In this document: positions 7,256 through 11,313 of the stretch, in pieces | Position numbering within the stretch: the stretch's first letter is position 1 | Layout of the letters: each line of letters starts with the position of its first letter | Notes under the pieces: generated by a model | Told to the model about the DNA's origin: nothing | Database searches by the model: none | Seen by the model: only the letters and a program-made list of their open reading frames with translations | From: a bacterium | GTDB taxonomy: Bacteria; UBA9089; CG2-30-40-21 | DNA: 11,313 nucleotides | Assembly: GCA_018814245.1 (NCBI GenBank) | Contig: JAHIZN010000100.1 | Span: 1-11,313, forward strand | Direction: 5' to 3' | Translations under genes and position numbers: made by a program

Positions 7256-7405
7256 TTTCACGCAAAGAACGCAAAGATTTCACGCAAAGAATGCAAAGGA
7301 TTATAATTTATTTACAATCCTGTCGAATTTTCGTCTTTCAATTTATCAGCTATAATTCTCTGCGATCTTTGCGATTTTTCTTACTTTGCGCTCCTTTGCG
7401 TGAAA
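7256..7405. repeat. Long CGCAAAG-type inverted repeat
   Basis: The left arm (7256-7309) begins TTTCACGCAAAGAACGCAAAG and contains a second TTTCACGCAAAGAATGCAAAG. The right arm, reverse-complemented (7351-7405), begins TTTCACGCAAAGGAGCGCAA and continues with CGCAAAGATCGCAGAG. The arms are about 50-55 nt and enclose a loop of about 40 nt. The phased CGCAAAG words make it a likely miniature palindromic element. I recall similar spurious peptides (RKERKDFTQR, LRSLRFFLLCA) from many environmental genomes. Confidence 0.75.
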
Positions 7406-7483
7406 TTGTTACTGCTGTTATGTCAAGTTATTTATCGGATTGCATACATACAACACTTGATCATCCTGATCCCTTGCTTGTGA

Positions 7484-8776
7484 TTATACTGATTGACGAC
7501 TCATAAACCTTAAGGGTACATCCACCAGAACAAACCTTTTCCGCAGCATCATTCTTTTCTCCTCATCCTTAAGCTCCTCATTGCTAATAAACAGCTTTTT
7601 TTCAAAATACCTTTCAATAAGCGGAAACTCTTCTTTATAAAGTCGGCATGGGAATTTGAGTTTAAGTCGGATACCTTCCCTGCATTTCCTGACCTTGTAT
7701 ATGGGGTTAACTATTAGATTTGCAGGTGAAGGTTCAAACAGCATATCTGTGGGATACTTTTTGAAATACCTGTCACTTTTACTTACTGCAAGGGTAATGG
7801 CTGCTGCCCTATCCACTGACATGACAGAAACCACCCCCCTGTCAGAGGTGCTGCCTTCTGTCAGAGAATAACAATCTTTGACAGATACGATCTCATCTTT
7901 CATATGAGTAAGATCCATGATACATTCTGATAACAAATCCCTTAACATTTTCTCTTCCGGAATCATTCTTATCTCAAAATCACTAAATAGACTCTGGTAA
8001 TGAGATGGGCTTAAGGGTGTGCCGGGAAGAACATTAGACACATCTGAATTGTGAATGTGAGGAATGAGCAGGATACCATCCTTATTCAAAACCCGCATCA
8101 TCTCCTTGCTAAACAGATATTTTGTGTCTATGTAATGAAAACTATCAAGACAAACAACGCTATTAAAAAATCCATCGACAAATGGAAGCATTTGCTCTGC
8201 ATCCCAAACAATATATCCCGCTGCCTGATGGACAAAAAACTCCCGGGCAAAGTAAAGACTTGTGAATCGTCTTTCTACGCAAACTATTTTAGTGGCAGAA
8301 ATATGCTTTGTTGCAGTAAAGGCAAAATGTCCAACCCCAGCACACACATCCAACATATACCCTCCAGCCTCTTTTATCACTGGCATGAGTGACTGTGAAC
8401 AAATAAAGTTTGGGGCAGAGAATCGGTATCGCAAATAAGCTGTCCAATATTTCCAATTCCAAAAACTGATTATCTTCCAGAAGCTCAGGCGAAAATGAAG
8501 CCTTTTGGTCAGACCAACAACCTTTTTCATCATCCTGCCTTCAAGCATCAGATAGAGGGCAGCATGTGTTTTTTTCTTATCCAAAAGTCTCAATGCTGCC
8601 TGACCCAGTTCATCCCATTGCATATACAATATGCCTGAAATAATAGGATACCTGCGGCATGGACATCTTAATATCCCATCAATAATCGTGGTATCGCTAA
8701 CATTAATTACCGTATCTACCTGCAAGCCTTTAGCACAAAACGGACAGATCAGATATTCAAGTAGTGTCTTTTTCAT
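7484..8776 (-). CDS. Trm112-like zinc domain fused to a SAM-dependent methyltransferase
   Basis: A 430-residue protein, substrate unknown. The N-terminus is a Trm112/UPF0434-like zinc ribbon, CPFC (11-14) and CPC (38-40), followed by RRYPIISGILYM. Residues about 85-120 are rich in Trp, Tyr and basic residues (FWKIISFWNWKYWTAYLRY) and could form a membrane-surface or protein-docking helix, though no true transmembrane segment is clear. The methyltransferase domain follows: motif I MLDVCAGVGHFAF (about 142-154), acidic residue in CVERR, motif II WDAEQMLPF, strand 4 FNSVVCLDSFHYI and strand 5 MMRVLNKDGILLIPHIHNS (about 227-245). A C-terminal extension of about 180 residues is unfamiliar. The ATG at 8776 has AAAGGA, with 7 nt between AGGA and the ATG. 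A fragment like the intergenic palindromic repeat occurs inside the gene near residues 306-313. No strong promoter is seen. Confidence 0.88.
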   Translation of the reverse strand: MKKTLLEYLICPFCAKGLQVDTVINVSDTTIIDGILRCPCRRYPIISGILYMQWDELGQAALRLLDKKKTHAALYLMLEGRMMKKVVGLTKRLHFRLSFWKIISFWNWKYWTAYLRYRFSAPNFICSQSLMPVIKEAGGYMLDVCAGVGHFAFTATKHISATKIVCVERRFTSLYFAREFFVHQAAGYIVWDAEQMLPFVDGFFNSVVCLDSFHYIDTKYLFSKEMMRVLNKDGILLIPHIHNSDVSNVLPGTPLSPSHYQSLFSDFEIRMIPEEKMLRDLLSECIMDLTHMKDEIVSVKDCYSLTEGSTSDRGVVSVMSVDRAAAITLAVSKSDRYFKKYPTDMLFEPSPANLIVNPIYKVRKCREGIRLKLKFPCRLYKEEFPLIERYFEKKLFISNEELKDEEKRMMLRKRFVLVDVPLRFMSRQSV

Positions 8777-8790
8777 TTATTTATCCTTTA
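8777..8790 (-). promoter_or_regulatory. Ribosome binding site of the Trm112-methyltransferase gene
   Basis: On the minus strand AAAGGA precedes the ATG, with 7 nt (TAAATAA) between AGGA and the ATG. It supports the start at 8776. Confidence 0.7.
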
Positions 8791-8860
8791 TTTGTTCTTC
8801 TGAGAATTTTGTGGCAATAAATCAACCTGTGTAATTAAAAAATCACCACTTGTTTGCAAA

Positions 8861-8984
8861 GAAAGAACCCCAAAGGGTGTGAATTCTGTAAGATATCACC
8901 CTTGCCGGTTTATCCTCATTTTGCAATTATTCCTGCTTTGTTACAATTATTTTCCCCATAGATTACACCCTTTGTGGTTCTTTC
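8861..8984. repeat. Inverted-repeat element with 20-bp arms
   Basis: Left arm GAAAGAACCCCAAAGGGTGT (8861-8880) pairs with the reverse complement of 8965-8984 at 19 of 20 positions. The 84-nt interior has a short direct repeat, TTGCAATTATT near 8921 and TTACAATTATT near 8941. The flanking GCAAAGAA word links it loosely to the CGCAAAG family. It lies after the stop codon of the large minus-strand gene and before the methyltransferase gene. It could act as a transcript end structure, but the loop is long and a clean U tract is missing. Confidence 0.7.
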
Positions 8985-9032
8985 TTCTTTCGTTACAAAG
9001 TGCTACCAATTTGAGGCAAGAAAGAGCCGTTA

Positions 9033-11313
9033 TTAATCTGTCCTCCCCGTATGCTGAAGATTCTTATGGAACATGGGCCACGGGGTATTGGCCAAAGTAC
9101 TGCCGCAGGTTATAGCATAAAATCTATGATCATATGAGCCAACATAAATCTTTCCATCTGCTCCAATGGCTGGAGAAGAGCGGACATAACCACCTGTTGC
9201 AAATTCCCATTTCTTCGTTCCATTTGGGTTTATAGCATAAATTTTATTATCACATGAACCAACATAAATAGTACCATCGTCTCCAATAGCTGGAGATGAA
9301 TCAACATCCCCATCAGTAGTAAATTCCCATTTCTCTGTTCCATCCGGGTTTATAGCATAAAGTTTATTGTCCCATGAACCAATATAGATAGTGCCATCAG
9401 TGCCAATAACAGGAGAAGAATCTATTTTAGAACCAATATCACGACTCCATGTCATTGATCCATTATTGGGTGCTATGGCATACAAAATGCCCTCCCATGA
9501 GCCAATATAGATAGTGCCATCAGTGCCAATGGCTGGAGAAGATTTAAAAATACTGCTATTGGGATCAGTGCTAAATTCCCATGTTATAGTTCCAATCGGG
9601 GCAATGGCATAGAGATTATAACCAAATCCAACATAGATGGTACCGTCAGTGCCAATAGCTGGGGAAGAATATATTTTATCATCTGTTTCAATGCGCCATG
9701 TCTCTGATCCATTCGAGTCTATAGCATAAAGATAGTTGCCCCATGAACCAACATAAATAGTACCATCAGTGCCAATAGCCGGAGAAGAAGATATTACATC
9801 ATTTGCTTGAAATTTCCATTTCGCTGCACCATCTGGAGTTATAGCATAGAGATACTTGTCCCATGAACCAACATAGATGGTACCGTCAGTGCCAATAGCC
9901 GGGGAAGAAGAAACAGCACCACCAGTGGTTACACTCCCTCTCATTGTTCCATTTTGATTGAGGATGTAAAGCTTATGATCATCTGAGCCAACATAAATGG
10001 TGCCATCAGTACCAATAGCTGGAGAAGAAGAGATATAGTTATCGGCAAGAAATGTCCAGACTACTTTACTATCTACATATACAATTATATCTTTTTGTGT
10101 TATTTCATTATTTTCATCAAACACCTTGCAGCGAATAGTATATGTGCCGTTTGATAATGGTGCTATCCAGACAGCCTGTGAACCAGTGTCGGTGATTGTG
10201 CCGGCGTCAGATGTCCATATGTAGCCAAGCGTATCATTGTTTGGATCAGTGGCTATGCAGATAATAGTGGACGAACCACCAGGAGCAATCGTTGCTGGGC
10301 TTGCTGTGAGGCTGCCAATTACCGGCGGCTGGTTTGTTACCACTACGCTTACGCTGTTGCTGCTTGTTCCTGCCTTGCCATCAGATACCGAGCAAGTGAC
10401 GGAATATGTGCCGGATGGCAGTGGTGCTATCCATGTAACCTGTGAACCAGTGTCGGTGATTGTGCCGGCGTCAGGTGTCCATATGTAGCCAAGCGTATCA
10501 TCATTTGGGTCAGTGGCTGTGCAGGTGATGAGAGATGTGCTGCCAGGGGCAAGCGTTGCTGGTACGGCTGTAAGGCTGCTAATTACCGGCAACTGGTTTG
10601 TGACAGTTATGATCACGCTTTGGCTGCTTGTCCCACCCTTGCCGTCAGATACCTCGCAGGTGACGGAATATGTGCCGGATGGCAGTGGTGTTATCCATGC
10701 AACCTGTGAGCCTGTGCCGAGAATCGTGCCGGCGTCAGGTGTCCATGCGTAGCCCAAAGGATCACCATTTGGGTCAGTAGCTGTACAGGTGATGGTGGAT
10801 ATGCTGCCAGGTGCAAGCGTTGTTGGTACGGCTGTGAGGCTGTCAATTGTTGGCGGCTGGTTTGTTACCACTACGCTTACGCTGTTGCTGCTTGTTCCTG
10901 CCTTGCCGTCAGATACCAAACAGGTGACAGAATATGTGCCGGATGGCAGTGGTACTATCCATTCAACCTGTGAGCCTGTGCCAAGAATCGTGCCGGCGTC
11001 AGGTGTCCATGCGTAGCCCAAAGGATCACCATTTGGGTCAGTAGCTGTACAGGTGATGGTGGATATGCTGTCAGGTGCAAGCGTTGTTGGTACGGCTGTG
11101 AGGCTGCCAATTGTTGGCGGCTGGTTTGTTACCACTACGCTTACGCTGTTGCTGCTTGTTCCACCCTTGCCATCAGATACCGAGCAGGTGACGGAATATG
11201 TGCCGGATGGCAGTGGTGTTATCCATGCAACCTGTGAGCCTGTGCCGAGAATCGTGCCGGCGTCAGGTGTCCATGCGTAGCCCAAAGGATCACCATTTGG
11301 GTCAGTAGCTGTA
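9033..11313 (-). CDS. Ig/PKD-like repeat and eight-bladed PQQ-like beta-propeller protein, N-terminus beyond the right edge
   Basis: 759 residues of a larger protein are visible; the frame is open to the right edge, so the true start and any signal peptide lie outside. Four complete 88-residue Ig/PKD-like units and a fifth partial one come first, each with YxWTPDAGTI, a W, GTYSVTC, SDGKGGTSS and a second Cys in ITC, suggesting a disulfide per domain and therefore an exported location. They are followed by eight propeller blades with the pattern SSPAIGTDGTIYVGSWDxxL, then YAINPDGTxKWEF. Eight blades is the classical number for PQQ-type and BamB propellers. The C-terminal tail PWPMFHKNLQHTGRTD closes the propeller in many such proteins. 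No catalytic residues, LPXTG or sorting domain are seen, so a surface or periplasmic binding or scaffold role is inferred. Confidence 0.92.
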   Translation of the reverse strand, partial: TATDPNGDPLGYAWTPDAGTILGTGSQVAWITPLPSGTYSVTCSVSDGKGGTSSNSVSVVVTNQPPTIGSLTAVPTTLAPDSISTITCTATDPNGDPLGYAWTPDAGTILGTGSQVEWIVPLPSGTYSVTCLVSDGKAGTSSNSVSVVVTNQPPTIDSLTAVPTTLAPGSISTITCTATDPNGDPLGYAWTPDAGTILGTGSQVAWITPLPSGTYSVTCEVSDGKGGTSSQSVIITVTNQLPVISSLTAVPATLAPGSTSLITCTATDPNDDTLGYIWTPDAGTITDTGSQVTWIAPLPSGTYSVTCSVSDGKAGTSSNSVSVVVTNQPPVIGSLTASPATIAPGGSSTIICIATDPNNDTLGYIWTSDAGTITDTGSQAVWIAPLSNGTYTIRCKVFDENNEITQKDIIVYVDSKVVWTFLADNYISSSPAIGTDGTIYVGSDDHKLYILNQNGTMRGSVTTGGAVSSSPAIGTDGTIYVGSWDKYLYAITPDGAAKWKFQANDVISSSPAIGTDGTIYVGSWGNYLYAIDSNGSETWRIETDDKIYSSPAIGTDGTIYVGFGYNLYAIAPIGTITWEFSTDPNSSIFKSSPAIGTDGTIYIGSWEGILYAIAPNNGSMTWSRDIGSKIDSSPVIGTDGTIYIGSWDNKLYAINPDGTEKWEFTTDGDVDSSPAIGDDGTIYVGSCDNKIYAINPNGTKKWEFATGGYVRSSPAIGADGKIYVGSYDHRFYAITCGSTLANTPWPMFHKNLQHTGRTD
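9060..10040 (-). repeat. Eight degenerate propeller-blade repeats
   Basis: SSPAIG or a close variant recurs eight times at intervals of about 39-42 codons, and the nucleotide phrase for GTDGTIYVGS is reused with few changes (for example CCATCAGTGCCAATAGC on the plus strand). The first blade is near 10030 and the last ends near 9100. The repeats are older and more diverged than the Ig units. Confidence 0.85.
10257..11312 (-). repeat. Four tandem 264-bp repeats encoding Ig-like domains
   Basis: Unit boundaries fall exactly every 264 bp: 11312-11049, 11048-10785, 10784-10521 and 10520-10257, each starting at the TATDPN codons. A diverged fifth unit begins at 10256. The first two units differ at roughly 6 percent of positions and are the most alike, and the array probably continues beyond the window. 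It appears richer in GC than the flanking sequence. The DNA-level identity, not only protein similarity, points to recent duplication or conversion. Confidence 0.9.

Larger units (their letters stand above)
6809..7483. other. 675-nt intergenic region upstream of ABC-F
   Basis: It holds, in order, the ABC-F start region, a possible weak promoter, repeat copy B, a 49-nt partial copy, the distal ABC-F promoter and the CGCAAAG inverted repeat. An open frame at 7240-7506 on the plus strand is made of the inverted repeat and has no ribosome site, so I do not call it a gene. Confidence 0.7.

Noticed and set aside
7240..7506. Plus-strand open frame with RKERKDFTQR and LRSLRFFLLCA
   Set aside because: It is the translation of the CGCAAAG inverted repeat and overlaps the end of the real minus-strand gene.
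8879..9115. Plus-strand open frame of 78 codons
   Set aside because: It covers the inverted repeat and then the antisense of the large gene; there is no ribosome site or recognisable motif.
10237..11280. Four similar plus-strand open frames of 75-83 codons
   Set aside because: They repeat only because they are antisense to the 264-bp Ig-domain units; they are not a gene family.

Overview
The window is bacterial and comes from one genome of moderate to low GC. The 16S rRNA at the left edge carries perfect matches to general bacterial 16S signatures, including the EUB338 site. That argues against Planctomycetes or Verrucomicrobia, which usually differ there. I cannot place the lineage from memory. 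The A/T-rich consensus promoters, the dense palindromic intergenic repeats and the Ig-plus-propeller protein resemble an uncultivated environmental lineage, but that is only an impression.

Layout from left to right. (1) 1-1069, minus strand: the 5' two thirds of a 16S rRNA gene. It is preceded by a boxA-like antitermination element and a perfect TTGACA-17-TATAAT promoter. (2) 1285-3569, minus: rarA-purM, two genes overlapping by 13 nt behind a TTGACA-18-TATACT promoter. (3) 3570-4102: a divergent intergenic region holding two inverted-repeat elements and a strong plus-strand promoter. (4) 4103-4828, plus: a class I SAM-dependent methyltransferase. (5) 4829-5179: a modular palindromic repeat, copy A. 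(6) 5180-6808, minus: an ABC-F ATPase of the YkpA/YbiT type. (7) 6809-7483: repeat copy B plus a second partial copy, bounded by a 12-bp direct repeat, then the likely original ABC-F promoter, then a long CGCAAAG-type inverted repeat. (8) 7484-8776, minus: a protein with a Trm112-like zinc domain fused to a methyltransferase. (9) 8777-9032: another inverted-repeat element. (10) 9033 to the right edge, minus: the C-terminal part of a large, probably exported protein. It has near-identical 88-residue Ig/PKD-like repeats followed by an eight-bladed PQQ-like beta-propeller.

Functionally the window is mixed: ribosome production (rrs), translation factor (ABC-F), replication-fork maintenance (rarA), purine synthesis (purM), two methyltransferases of unknown substrate and a surface or periplasmic protein. 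I see no defence system, CRISPR array, transposase or clear new multi-gene system. The most interesting material is non-coding. Several families of palindromic elements occupy every large intergenic gap. One appears to have inserted into the 5' leader of the ABC-F gene with a 12-bp target duplication, and two of its hairpin modules differ between copies by blocks of exactly 18 nt. The other notable signal is recent expansion and shuffling of the 264-bp Ig repeats.
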